Origin: Dillenia suffruticosa
Taxonomy: Eukaryota; Streptophyta; Magnoliopsida; Dilleniales; Dilleniaceae
Assembly: GCA_033439265.1 (NCBI GenBank)
Contig: JAVTVX010000019.1
Span: 16,146,039-16,210,038 of the forward strand
Length of the DNA stretch: 64,000 nt
Reading direction: 5' to 3'
Shown piece by piece: positions 1 through 11,260 of the stretch. The notes under the pieces are model-generated. The model saw only the letters and a list, made by a program, of their open reading frames with translations, had not been told where the DNA came from and did not search any database. Position 1 is the first letter of the stretch. Every line of letters begins with the position of its first letter. A program made the translations under genes and the position numbers.

Positions 1-1399
1 GTGACCCCTTCCAGGATTTGCATGATATCTGCTCACTAGACTAACTGCATAACAAATGTCCGGTCTAGTACATAACATTGCGTATATCAGACTTCCCACT
101 GCACTGGAGTAAGGTACTTTACTCATTTCCCTTACTTCTTCCTGAGTTTTCGGACACATGTCTAGGCTCAGACCTTCACCTTTGGCGATCGGAGTATCTA
201 TGGGATTACAATCATTCATCCCAAAACACTCGAGAATTTTCTTAATGTAGGTTTCTTGTGAAAGAGCCAACATCTTTCTCGAGCGATCCCTCTGGATCTT
301 AACTCTAAGGATGAACTCAGCTTCACCCATGTCTTTCATGTCGAAACTAGATGACAACCATGTTTTGATGGTCATTAAATACTTAATGTTGTTCCCAGCC
401 AACATTATGTCATCCACATACAACGACAGGATCACAAAAGAGTTATCGGACCGAATCAGATAGATACAATAATCCTCATTGACCATCGTAAAACCGTAAG
501 ATATCACCTCCTCGTGAAATTTTAGGTACCACCGTCTGGGTGATTGCTTTAGACCGTATATCGACTTCCGAAGTCGACAAATCTTGTCCTCTTGACCTAT
601 CAGAACAAACTCAGGGGGCTGTTCCATGTAGATCTCCTCATCCAGGCTCTCGTTAGGAAAAACGGTCTTAACGTCCATCTGGTGTAACTCAAGATCCAGA
701 TTAGCGACAATCGCCAAAAGTAAACAAATCGAGGTAAATTTGACTACTGGGGAGAAAGTCTTTTCGTAGTTAATGGCCTTAGTCTGCGTGTAACCCTTAG
801 CTACCAGACGGGCCTTGTACATCTCAATCGATCCATCGGCCTTTTCTTTTAATTTTGAAAATCCATTTGTTTCCAATGACCTTTCTTTCCTCAGGTAAGT
901 CAACTAGCTCCCAGATTTCGTTGACTTTCATTGATTCCATTTCCTCGTGCATTGCCTGTAACCATTGGTCCTTTGCTGAACCCTTGAGAGCCTCCTGTGC
1001 AGTCCTCTGCTCTTCATCGTCCTTAGGAATCACAATGATGATCCCATCCTCAATCGGGAAACGGTGACGTGGCACTTGTCCCCGACTACTCCTTCGAGGA
1101 GAGAGAGGTCTCACACCTTCAGATGGATTGCTCCCACTAAGATCAAGATTCATAATCGGCTCTTGAGTCCCATCACTGTGTTCGGCTGAGCCACTAGACT
1201 CATCCATCTCGTAGAAGATGAAATCTCGATCGATTTCTCCTCTTTTAGGGAAATCACTCTTGAGAAATGATTTATCACGAGACTCTATCTTAGTGACAGT
1301 GTCATTCGTATGTTCTCCTAGGAACACATATCTTTTGGATTGTTCAGAGTATTTAATAAAAATACACTTCTTTCCTCGCGGGCCTAACTTGCCGTACTA
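1..1399 (-). pseudogene. copia reverse transcriptase domain, partial and broken
   Basis: The minus strand encodes the start of the copia RT domain, including WIFKIKRK near 850. One extra base near 840 shifts the frame; reading resumes as [12 protein letters not shown]. The catalytic motif YVDD is at about 407-418, followed by the LAGNN motif. The frame then stays open to base 1, ending in the conserved stretch [19 protein letters not shown] stop (TAG, 1397-1399) separates it from the upstream integrase frame, just before YGKLGPRGKKCIFIKYS. RNase H and the 3' LTR would lie outside the window. The good motifs with few breaks suggest a moderately young dead copy. Confidence 0.9.
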
Positions 1400-2100
1400 A
1401 TGCGAGGAATCACGAACATACGCAGCGCAACCCCATGGTCCTAAGTGGCTAAGGTCAGGCTGTCTCCCTGTCCAAAGCTCGTATGGGGTGCTAACTACAG
1501 ACTTTGTCGGAACGTGATTAAGGACATAGGCCATAGCCAACAATGCATCCCCCCAATGGGAGATAGGTAAGTTGGTCTGTGCCATCATCGACCTCACCAT
1601 CTCCAACAGAGTCCTATTCCTTATCTCAGCTACTCCGTTTTGTTGAGGAGTAGCAAGAATAGTTAACTGTCTAGTAATACCTTTATTGGAACAGAGCTCT
1701 TTGAATTGCTCAGATAGATACTCGCGCCCCCAATCGGTTTTGAGAGTTTTCACCCTCAAGTCTAGCTGATTTTCAATCTCACTGATAAACCTCCTGAAGC
1801 ATTCTAGTGCCTCAGACTTGTGCGAGATCAGACGTAACCAAAACGCGTGTAATCGTATATAAACGTAATAAAATACGTGGCTCCGTTTCGGGTTCTTACA
1901 TTCATGGGTCCGCAAATGTCAGAATGGACCAATTGCAATTGAGTCTCAACTCTCATTGCTTTCCTAAATAGTTTTCTAGTGCTTTGCCCACAAGACAAAA
2001 ACTCATATACGGGCAGCTGGACCTTGGTTAACGGGCCCAATAAGTCACTGGTAGCTAACCGGGTCATCCTCTCTTACCCTATGTGGCCAAGCCTACTGTC
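1397..2100 (-). pseudogene. copia GAG-pre-integrase and integrase, frameshifted
   Basis: The pre-integrase motif LGHIG is followed by a stop and then ERMTRLATSDLLGPLTK near 2050. The integrase core contains LVHSDICGPM and ATYFITFIYDYTRFGYV (first catalytic D, then YDD degraded to IYDY). A frameshift near 1830 moves the rest into another frame: SHKSEALECFRRF, LKTDWGREYLS (second catalytic D) and TPQQNGVAEIRNRTLLEM (catalytic E is in GVAEIRNR; the usual N of the family is I). It ends with PYELWTGRQPDLSHL. The domain order and motifs are typical of plant copia integrases. Confidence 0.9.
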
Positions 2101-3404
2101 ATATATTCACATCATCCACTATACTATCTGATATAAAAGCAATAATAGAAGAAGAATAAATCTCATAACATGAAATTATATCCAGTACATAAAGTCCTTC
2201 ATGGACCAAACCGGAACATATTAAAGAACTGTTATAAGTAATGGAAACTCTAGAGTTTCCCAACAACACTGAATATCCTAACAAATCCAAACAGTAGACA
2301 GATACTAGATTCCGCCTAAGACTTGGTCACTTCGTAGCAATAACTTGCAAGTGTCAATCCCTTTCACTTCTACAAATGCTCCATTCCCCACGTACAAGCT
2401 CCTCGCCTGGGGACTTAAATGGCGGAGCTCCACGTATGTGCTCCTGTCCCGAGCTACATGGTCCGTGACTCCTGAGTCTACAATCCACAAAGGAGAAGAA
2501 TTAATGAGTATCATACTAGATGACACGTAACTCAAACCATGTAAAGAAGAAGGACATACCTTTCGCTTGCCACACTCGTGTGTGAAATGTCCAAACTTGC
2601 CACAAACATAGCATTGGACTTTACTCTTATATAGCTCATTCTTCTTGTGCTTCTGTCCTTTGTCGTCGATCTTGGCATATTGCTTCTTTTTGCCTTGGCC
2701 CTTGGCCTTCTTCTCATGCTTGCGCCACTTGCGCTTTAAACCCCGAGAGCCCTTACTCGACTCCGCAATATTAACATGAGCAGAAGAAGACCTAGCCACC
2801 TCCTGATGCTCCTCCTCGAGCTCACAGTGTCTACTCACGTCCATGAAAGTATGAATACTCTCAGTGTGCGTGAGATAGATCTTAACCACATCCTAGGAGT
2901 CAGGCAAGGACTGGATCACACCCAGTACCTGAAACTCATTAGACATCAGCTCCCCCATATTCTTTAGAGAGGCGATCATACTAGATATGTGCATTAAATG
3001 CTGTTTCATTGTATGATCGTGTCTCTTCTTGTAAGTGATGAATTTATAGGTCAGTATTCTCACCTTAGGAGCTAACGGGGCACCATATTGCTCTCTCAGA
3101 GCATGCCAAATCGACTATACAATAGGATACTGCTCGTAAATCGGAATCAACTCATCGTGCATGCAACTAAGAAGGATCACCCTCGCTTGGCTATCCTTCT
3201 TTTTCCAAGTTCAATACACCTCCTGATTCTGTCATGCTTGTGCCGTGGTACCCTCCCCGGGATCCACCATCTCGTTCTTAAGAACTTCCCCGAGTTCTTG
3301 TTCCTCGAAAACAAACTGAACCTTCCAGTGCCAAATATTATAATTGTCACCGTTTAGCTTGTCTCCCTTAACGAGATTTAGAACGATAGTTTTCGTAGCA
3401 GCCA
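2099..3404 (-). pseudogene. copia gag (UBN2) and aspartic protease, degraded
   Basis: The start is placed at 3404, where ATG opens MAATKTIVLNLVKGDKLNG followed by NYNIWHWKVQF, the usual start of copia gag. Two in-frame TGA codons occur near 3200-3240. The zinc knuckle CYVCGKFGHFTHEC lies near 2580-2620 and the protease motif WIVDSGVTDHVARD near 2450-2490. The frame stops at 2305. Further protease-linker sequence (VSITYNSSLICSG, EGLYVLD) continues to about 2190. The protease active-site DSG is kept although the frame around it is broken. Confidence 0.85.
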
Positions 3405-3659
3405 TATTTCTGTCATACAGAAAAAAAATAGTGACAATTGATACTTAAATTTACAATTTTATGTACCCTACGAATCACCAAAACCAAAATAACTCAAATA
3501 CAGACCCCAAGACAAACGTATGAGTCAACGGATACCATACACCACAATCCGGGATTGCCTCTCAATATTCGGATTGGGATACGGTGCATAAAAGACCCAC
3601 AAATAATCACTTTTTATCACAAATCCCCCAAAAATTAAAAAAAATCTAATTTTTAGACA

Positions 3660-4080
3660 GCCTATGCGCCACCATGAGGGTTCACACGCCACCGGACCCC
3701 CGGCGGCGCGTCCCACGCGCTCTCAAGCGCCGGGGAGGCGCCTGGGCTCGTACAGGACGCGCAGCGCATGAGGCACGCGCTTACACGCTCCCTGTGCGTG
3801 TTATCCCACGCGCCTCACTCGCGGGCGCACGAGTGACGCGCCTGCACGCGCGCAGCCCGCTTTCGTCGGGTTGGATCTGGACGCGGGCTCAGGTCAGAAC
3901 CCGGATCCCGGTAGCGGGTCGGGTTTGACCCGGTTCGGTCCAGATCCGGTCTGGACCGGTTCGCCTCACGCGCCTACGCGCGTGTGACGAACACGCGCCC
4001 CGTCCCTAGGCACAAACGCGCCTCCGCGTGCGTGTTGTGCATGTGCCCCACTGTTGGGCTTCGTCTTCGCCCGAATGTAT
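3660..4080 (-). other. GC-rich leader block of the copia element
   Basis: About 400 bases between the primer-binding site and gag are very GC- and CpG-rich, with many CACGCGC and ACGCGCG words, in an otherwise AT-rich neighbourhood. The untranslated leader between primer-binding site (4464) and gag start (3404) is about 1,060 bases. No protein family is recognised in the open frames, which I treat as composition artefacts. Confidence 0.6.
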
Positions 4081-4463
4081 TCGCAACTGAGTTTTTCAAC
4101 CCGTCTCCGAAATCTTCACATTCCGGTATAAACAACATACAATATATATATCAAAATGTAGATCTAGTAGAGACAAATACAGATCTACGATTTTCATACT
4201 CTGATTTGATCTAAAACTCGCCAAATCTGGGGTTGAAGTGTTCGGTCACTATTCACGGCCGAATGCTTCAACCGGAATTTTCTTAGCCTTATCGTACTCA
4301 GAAAATTACGAAAAAATTATTTTTGTGTTCTACGTGAGTTGGGTAACACAGTGGTATAATTGGATTCACGAAATTTATCCGTGATCCGAACCCCAAATTT
4401 TATACCCTATATCTTTATACCCAAATTTAATTCTGAAAATTTATTTAAAAATATATCTAACAT

Positions 4464-4475
4464 GCTCTGATACCA
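4464..4475 (-). other. primer-binding site, initiator tRNA-Met type
   Basis: On the minus strand these bases read TGGTATCAGAGC, the complement of the 3' end of plant initiator tRNA-Met. It starts two bases inside the LTR boundary, as in most plant copia elements. Confidence 0.9.
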
Positions 4476-4476
4476 A

Positions 4477-5054
4477 TGTTAGATAATGGTGACTCAATCA
4501 CGCAACGGAAGCAACAGTAAACAATTTTTCAGAATCGTAAAAAATAAGTTTACGGTATATCTCAATCGGTGATGCAGAACGGAAACCGCAAACTTTAATC
4601 GGGAATAACTCGTAGTCGGGATGATAGCCACGTATAACGAACTATCACCGTAGAATCACAACGTCTCAATGCTTAGTCCGATGATCTGAAAAAAAAATTC
4701 CCTCAATGTATTTTCTCTCTAAATAAAATATAATTCTATTCTTCTTGTTGGACAAACAAAAAGAGTTACCATCTTTAGCACGTAGGTTATTTAGGAGTTG
4801 AAAAAAAAATATTTGAGAGAATTTATGAGACTTTAGGTTGTATGGGATACGGGGTTTAACTACCCATTATTCGCTTAAGTAAAAAATTCAAAATTTTACT
4901 TTATGCCCCACGTGGACACTTCATAAAACAATAGTTTTTAAATGGGTTATTGCAACTTTCGAACAAAATTAATTTGAACATAACTCATATCAGTTTATAT
5001 GAGTAAATATATATATATTTTCTCGGCCAATCCATATGGGTTAAGAGGCCAACA
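4477..5054 (-). repeat. 5' LTR of the copia element
   Basis: On the minus strand the LTR begins TGTTGGCCTCTTAACC at 5054 and ends CTAACA at 4477, giving TG...CA ends and a 578-base LTR immediately upstream of the primer-binding site. The outer boundary is chosen because the same LTR-start sequence recurs at 5458-5498 with different flanking DNA. The five bases outside (5055-5059, ATTTG) are the expected target duplication, but the partner lies outside the window. Confidence 0.75.
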
Positions 5055-5215
5055 ATTTGGGATTTCCGTTTCCTTGGTCACCATAGTCTTACAACAGAGA
5101 GTGATTGCAGGGACTTGTTTTCTTCCCTGACAAATTTCTAATTGTAGAGATTGGACACTCCAATTCTTTGTGTTATTGGCACACCAATCCAAGGCATTTT
5201 GCCCTCAAATATAAT
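5055..5215 (-). repeat. diverged repeated segment, copy 1 (coding-like on minus strand)
   Basis: Part of this stretch recurs at 5980-6025 (shared TCTTACAA.AGAGAGTGATTG) and part at 21765-21850 (shared GGCACACCAAT and neighbours). On the minus strand copies 1 and 3 give related peptides, IGVPITQRIGVS and IGVPMTRGIGVS, which hints at an old exon or transposon piece. No family is recognised, and copy 1 is broken by stops. Confidence 0.5.
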
Positions 5216-5457
5216 TTTGTGAAAGAGAAAAATTATATTGTAAACAACCCACCAACACAGCATACTTAGATAACATTTTAGAAAAAGTATTCAATGAGAT
5301 GAATTCAATATCTTTTATTATGTTATATTTTCAATGAGATAAAATCGTAATGTAAACAGTTATTCCTTTTTTTTTTTGGTACCGGACGGTTATTCTTTTT
5401 TCGGCTTCTTGCGGCTACCGTCTGCGTATCCCCTTTTTTTGCATTCTTGTTTTGTTA

Positions 5458-5498
5458 AATTTTATTGGGCCAATCCATATGTGTTTAATAGGCCCAAC
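5458..5498 (-). repeat. fragment of a second related copia LTR end
   Basis: The sequence resembles the LTR terminus at 5018-5054: both contain GGCCAATCCATATG and end with CCAACA. It is followed by different flanking bases, so it looks like the outer end of another, otherwise lost, LTR of the same family. Confidence 0.5.
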
Positions 5499-5499
5499 A

Positions 5500-6518
5500 A
5501 TGAGATTATTATTATTATTATTTTTTTATTTTCAGAGGATAATCTAATAGTATAAATCTATCTTCCAATCTTGATGCTCCCAAATTTAAATTTTTATATA
5601 ATAAAAAAAATAATCTTTTTTTTTTCTTTTTGTACTATATTAATCGAGTCATATTTCGATTAATCCGATTGGAAATTTACAGTGATCCATTTAAAGAGAC
5701 TACCCTCCAAACGTAATTTTTTCTATCCCAAATCATGAGTCGAATTCAATAATTTTGTTAAGAAATCTAATATCATATCTCACTAAATCAATTATTTATT
5801 GATTTAATCACAATAGTCTTACAATAGAATTAACGCGCTAAGACCTTTTAACTATGCTCAGCTTTGACTAGAACAGAAAAAATCACCTTAAAAAATTCTC
5901 ATGAAAATGACTCTGACAATGGATTTATTCAGGTTAATCTAAATAAAATATCGGATAATGGACTGTGACTAAAAAAAAGTCTTACAATAGAGAGTGATTG
6001 CATGGACTTGTCCTCTTCCCTAAAAATGATGGAAATATCCTATTTGTTAGAATTGAAGTAGGAGAGGCGCCTACCAAAAAAAAAAACAAAAGTAGGGAGA
6101 GGCGTTGACCTACGTAAACTCACCACGGACTGGTTTTAAGTGTTAATATTTTTGTATATAATTATTAAATAAGTCATCTTCACAACTAAAATTTTAATTT
6201 TAAATATTATAAACAAAATAACAAACACTAAAAGAATTAATTTTTAAATTAAACTCTATAATATTTAAATTGAATTTCTCAAATAATAAAATACCAGATC
6301 GACTAAAATAAAAAAATATTAAATAAATCATAATTACAAAAATTAAAAACTGCTTATTAAAAAAAATTACCAAGAATATCACTGTCAACTTGAATCTACT
6401 CGTGTGTTTTTGGATATTTACCGATACACTGTTCCAGTTTTTAATTCACATTAATATTTTAAGAATCATACAATATCGGCATAAGAAATCAAAATATTAA
6501 ATTTAATAAAATATCAAA
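5500..6518. other. AT-rich intergenic DNA
   Basis: No gene is recognised. It holds short A/T runs and, at 5980-6025, a diverged second copy of the segment at 5089-5131. Confidence 0.6.
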
Positions 6519-6730
6519 AGAAATCTATACATGACAAAAGTCGTTTATCGTATTAAATTGGATCAAATCAAAATTAACTATTTTTGCTCATTAATTTAAA
6601 TTTTAGAATCATTTTTAATTAAAATTGAAAAAATAGGTTAATAAATGATGGCTTTTCATATCTCATTCACTTCAATTAATAAACTTTTATTTTTCTTTTT
6701 ACTTTCAAATCTCTTCATTTAAAAAAAAAA
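6519..6730 (+). repeat. duplicated AT-rich segment, copy 1
   Basis: It matches 8519-8730 over about 210 bases at roughly 85-90% by eye, for example TTGGATCAAATCAAA, CATATCTCATTCA and CAATTAATAAACTTTTA. A further shared piece (GCTTTAAATTGAGAAATAAA) is at 6982 and 9213. The pair looks like remains of an old local duplication or a dispersed non-coding repeat. Confidence 0.7.
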
Positions 6731-7319
6731 AATTATAAAAATATATACTTTTACCAAATTCGATCGATGCACTTCAAAAATAAAATATTGTATTCGCGAG
6801 TCCATCACATCAGTGAAAAATCGGCAACTTTGTGCTCGTTTTGTCGTTAAGAGCTTTTAATATAATATATCTATGGACATCTACTTGACTAGAGCAACCA
6901 AGTCCAAAACCCTTATGCTATGTGTTGCCCAGCCAGAGCCAATTGAAGGTTCTTTAATGGTAGGTACGTGGCGAGTTTTCTTTGCTTTAAATTGAGAAAT
7001 AAATTGACATAAGTGTACAACATTATCGCGATTATGGTAAAATGATAAGAAAATATGGGCTTTCGAGTGACAACATTATCAATGCACAAATGGTTGATGC
7101 AAAAGGAAAAGGGTTACGGAAAATTTCCCCAAATTAGGGTTACAGACTTGTGTCGATGATTAACAAAATTTTCCCAAATTGGGGTTACAGAAAAAGGACA
7201 GCATTGAAATGAAATGGGTGGAGTCCATTCTATATTGGATGAATTTCCCAAATGGGATACCTAGCTTGAAAAAGGATACGGATACCTATACATGTTCAGG
7301 TTTCGTCGGATTCTGAAAC

Positions 7320-7702
7320 AGACGCAGCAGGCGGAGATTCGAAGAAGAAATGACAAGGTTGCTGGAGGAATCGCTCTAATTGGACCTTAGATTCATCATC
7401 ACCTCACTCAGATCGATCGTCCTCAGCATCGAATTTCATCGTCGGAGATCCTGTCAGCGGTCGTACATGAACGAGCGCTGAGAGTCTCGGCGGTGGCTGA
7501 AATGACAACTTCCAGCAAGAAACAGAAGGATCGGACCTCAGATCCATCACCGACGTCGACCGATTCATCTTCCCCAGCATCGAAGTTCATCCTCCGATGG
7601 CATGCTCACCGGCGGCGAACTGAGGGGTTGGATGACGTGGCGTGGTTGTGTTCCATCTGCATCTCACGACCTGTGTTGAATCTGCAAATGAACAAACCTT
7701 AA
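7320..7702 (+). other. GC-richer stretch with a 69-codon open frame, unrecognised
   Basis: The open frame 7493-7702 begins MAEMTTSSKKQKDRTSDPSP and has no recognised domain. The DNA contains an internal imperfect duplication: the stretch at 7382-7447 resembles 7533-7600 (shared CCTCAGATC-like and CAGCATCGAA.TTCATC). Base composition is higher in GC than the flanks, so it could be a gene fragment or a 5' leader, but the evidence for a functional gene is weak. Confidence 0.25.
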
Positions 7703-7929
7703 TTTCAATTTTGTGCTTTTTTCTTTTTCTTTTTTTTTTTTTTTCAAAATCACTGATGCATTTTAAATTCTTGTATGATTGCTAAAGAAATTAAATAAAT
7801 TAAATAAATTAAAAATTAACTTAAATTATAAGTGATAATCTTCTCAATTTATTTCTAACTTTTTTCTTAATTAGAAAAATATTTTATTCAAATTTGAATT
7901 AAAAATATTTTATCAAAAAAAAACTCACT

Positions 7930-8360
7930 TGATAACGTGGCACTATTTTGTGCGTATGGTATTGACGTGTTCAATCTGTCGTGTCAGATCCTACCAATCT
8001 GTTCCATTAACGAAGAAACTAACAAGTTATCAATTTTAAAGTTTACGTGCCCAGCGGAGATATTTTGAAAATTAGGGATTAATTTATAAATTTGGGATAC
8101 AATTTAGGTACCTGACGTGTAGTCTCCTACCTCAATGAATACGCCTCGAAAGAAAGCGCGTGCCAGCAAGACTTTGGTTTCAGAAATCAAGTCATATGGT
8201 ACGGATACGGAACAGCAGGCGAATTCAAGTTATGTGGAACAGTACATGGCCAGCTGCCGGTGCCGCTGACCGATGTAATGACCAGAAGGATCTACCTTTT
8301 GGCTAAGATGAAGTGTCGAGGAGAAGGATCCAAAATCCTTTACACTCACTGGCATTGGAG

Positions 8361-8417
<57 letters not shown>

Positions 8418-8515
8418 TAGGATGGGACACATCATTTCTTTCTTTTCTAATATGTAGCTTTTAGGGCTGAATTAAAAAAATAAATTAAAAAACGGATATT
8501 TAAGTTTCGGTGCAT
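7930..8515 (+). repeat. duplicated segment without the palindrome insertion (paralogous empty site)
   Basis: This stretch is colinear with 11040-11257 plus 13291-13615: shared TACGCCTCGAAAGAAAGCGC, CAAGTCATATGGTACGGATA, GAGAAGGATCCAAAATCCTT and ATCATTTCTTTCTTTTCT. At 8276-8289 it reads TAATGACCAGAAGG without interruption, whereas the other copy is split at this point by the 2-kb palindrome. It ends with a poly-A and (TA)n tract at 8361-8413. Confidence 0.8.
8295..8318 (+). ncRNA. U2 snRNA-like 24-base fragment, copy 1 (not a full gene)
   Basis: From memory of plant U2 snRNA, this resembles the conserved 5' region starting CCTTTTGGCTAAGATCAAG, with about 21 of 24 matches. Sequence on both sides does not look like U2, so it is a fragment or chimera rather than a snRNA gene. 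Confidence 0.35.
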
Positions 8516-8518
8516 GAT

Positions 8519-8730
8519 AAAAGAAATCTGTACATGATAAAAGTAGGATATAGTATGAAATTGGATCAAATCAAATTTGACTATTTTTGCTCACTAATTT
8601 AATTTTTAGAATCATTTTTAATTATAATTAACAAAAATATGTTAATAAATGATGATTTTTCATATCTCATTCAGTTCAATTAATAAACTTTTACTTTTCT
8701 TTTTACTTTTAAATCTCTTCATTTTTTATA
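8519..8730 (+). repeat. duplicated AT-rich segment, copy 2
   Basis: Partner of 6519-6730, in the same orientation about 2.0 kb away. No coding capacity. Confidence 0.7.
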
Positions 8731-9324
8731 AAAGACATAACAACAATGATATATTTTTAAGATAATTTTAAAATTATAAATTTGATGACTCCTTGGGTTT
8801 TTTTTTATTTATATTATACTTTATTTTCTATTGTTATTTTTATTTTTTATCATTTATTTTTACTATATTCTATACTGTGATTACGAGAATGTATTATTTT
8901 TTATTCTCATAAATATAGTTAATCATTTATCATTATTACATCATCATAATAGTATTTCCTAGTTGAAAATCTATTCCATTCACATCACTTGTGATAAGGT
9001 ATTCAAAATTGTTATTATTATTATTATTTTGCACAAAGGTGAATATTTTAGGAAAATAAAATTTGAGATTTTTTTTATTATTGCATAAGGATCGTGAAAA
9101 ACCTCGAAAAAAAATTTAAATTATACACACGTTTACGAAAATTCGATCATTTAATTTAAAAAAAATACTTAAATAAGTAAATACAGAATTTGAGATTTAG
9201 ATAAAGTGGGAATATGCTTTAAATTGAGAAATAAATTGATATAAGTGTTGTTGGGCGGTGGTCTACCAAGGGAAAAAGGATGTTATATTTTATACCACAT
9301 ATATATATATATATTTTTTGGTAC

Positions 9325-9505
9325 TATGTCTAGGACACCAATTCAATATCTAAGGTTTCGTCTTGACTAATTTGGGTTGACCACTTACAAGGGCCAATTG
9401 AGGGATAGGTCTCCCAATGTTGTTTTTTTTATTCTCATGGGGATCAAACTCTTTATCATGACTAAGAGATATCAGTTCCTGAATCAACTGAACTACTAAA
9501 TATCG
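9325..9505 (-). repeat. tRNA-derived SINE-like element
   Basis: On the minus strand an A-box-like TAGTTCAGTTGATTC near 9495 is followed about 40 bases later by a B-box-like GAGTTTGATCCCC near 9445, then a body ending in a short A/T-rich tail. The box spacing resembles tRNA-derived SINE heads. The family is not identified. Confidence 0.45.
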
Positions 9506-10530
9506 GTATATTTTATACCATATTGAGAAACGGTATGTATGAGTTAGGTACGTAGGGAAGTCACACCCAAATTAAATCGACATAAATGAAAGATTGGATT
9601 CGTATTTATTATTAAAAAGTTTTTATATAAATAATTTTTATTATTAAAAAATACATAATTTTGAGGATATGTATACTTAATGTATGTAATTTCAAAACTA
9701 AGGTTCATTTCTTTATCATAACCTTTCTCTCTCATGGTCTGTGCAGTTTTTTTTTTTTTTTTTTCATACTAATGATTTATGGGTTTAATTATAAAAATAC
9801 TAAATTATTATAATTAAAAATTTAAATTCAAAAATTAAGAATAAAAAACAGATATTATGAGAAATAACCCATAAATTGGACTCCTATAATTATTCGAACC
9901 GAATTAATAAAATTTTTAGATATTCATAATAAAGTACAAAAAAAGTTTTAGTTTTTTTAGTGGAATTTGATGTATGAAATCCAAATTATTAGAATAAAAT
10001 AATAGAAATTGATGAAAAAAAATCAAATAGAATAAACTACAGATTAAGCAGTGTGGGAATATAATCATTGAAATTATAAGCATCGAGGCTAAAATGATAA
10101 TTTTAAAAGTTATAAAAATTTAATAACAAATCATAAAATCACAAAGTTTATTAGCCCTAATTTTCATTGGGTTAAAACTTAACTTTTCTGAAGGGGAAAT
10201 TATCCTGATTTTTATTCCAAATACATAAATTAATACATAAATTTTAAAATTTAGATCATTATTCGTAACTTATTAATTTTTCAATTACTAACGGCGTTAA
10301 ATACTGATATGATTTGCTATGACTGATGTAGTGGGTTATTTTCTGAAGTGTCTTCTAAGCTGACACATCAGTACTATGCACATAAAACAGTATCACATCA
10401 CCAACTTGTTCACATGACATTGTCACATCAAGTGATGGGTCACGTGAAAATATTTTATCCAGAAAAAATCCCACATGGTGATTTGGTATTGCCAAGTCAG
10501 TATATCGGTGATGTGACACTATTTTGCATG
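9506..10530. other. AT-rich intergenic DNA
   Basis: No gene is recognised. The 10330-10530 part has repeated CACATCA/GTGACA words in both orientations, suggestive of an old small transposon, but I could not define ends. Confidence 0.5.
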
Positions 10531-10952
10531 CAAAATGCTAGACATGAGCCCGGGCCGGTTTGATCCAAAAACCGGCCCGTCCGGCCCGGTGCTACAGTAC
10601 CCCCCGAACCGGTTACTGTAGCTGCCGGCCCGGTTCAAGGGTTTTTGGAATCGTGAACAGGTCCGGACATGGAGCCGGCCCAGCCCGACCAGTTCCAACA
10701 GCTCTTTGTCCCTTTTTTTTTTTAATTTTTAAAATAATTTTCCCCCTCCTTGTGGCCAAACCGGCCCGGTCCGGTGTGAACCGGCCCGTCGGTTCTGGTT
10801 CAGCGGGCCGGGCCGGTTCAAGTAAAAAGAATTTTGAAACCGGCTTGAACCGGCCCGGATTGACCTAGGAACCGCAGTCAGCCTGACCCACGATTCCTGG
10901 AATCGCTCTTGAACCGGACCGGACCCGACCCGGTTACATGTCTACATAATGC
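10531..10952. mobile_element. 406-bp non-autonomous hAT element (MITE) with 8-bp target duplication
   Basis: The element itself is 10539-10944. Its ends are inverted: TAGACATGAGCCCGGGCCGG on the left and, read inward on the other strand, TAGACATGTAACCGGGTCGG on the right. It is flanked by CAAAATGC (10531-10538) and CATAATGC (10945-10952), an 8-bp duplication with one mismatch, diagnostic of hAT elements. The interior is GC-rich with CCGGCCC words. It shares order and sequence with both ends of the large hAT element at 22184-35226, so it is an internal-deletion derivative of that family. Confidence 0.85.
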
Positions 10953-11260
10953 GGAGGTATTAGTTGATACATCAGCAATTTATATCATGAAGGAAGACAC
11001 GTCAGAAAGTAATTTATCACATCATCTTTACGTTTTATAGATCATATCGGTATTTAACGATAAGTTTGAGTTCGTTACTAAAGAAAGGATTAACAAATTA
11101 TAAATTTTAAAATTTAAAATACGATAAAATTCACTGCCTGTAATTTCCTCCCTCAATTTATACGCCTCGAAAGAAAGCGCCTGACAGCGAGACTTTGGCT
11201 TCAGAATTCAAGTCATATGGTACGGATACTTCCACCGACCGATGTATTGACCAGAGGGGA

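Larger units (their letters stand above)
1..5054 (-). mobile_element. Ty1/copia LTR retrotransposon, 5' part, degraded
   Basis: Read on the minus strand the order is LTR, primer-binding site, leader, gag, protease, GAG-pre-integrase, integrase and reverse transcriptase. Integrase before reverse transcriptase defines the copia superfamily. The element runs off the window start, so its 3' LTR and target duplication cannot be checked. Several stops and frameshifts interrupt the polyprotein, so this copy is dead. Component parts are listed separately. Confidence 0.93.

Noticed and set aside
4995..5192. 65-codon minus-strand frame as a gene
   Set aside because: It crosses the proposed copia LTR boundary and is in a different frame from the peptide shared with the copy near 21800.
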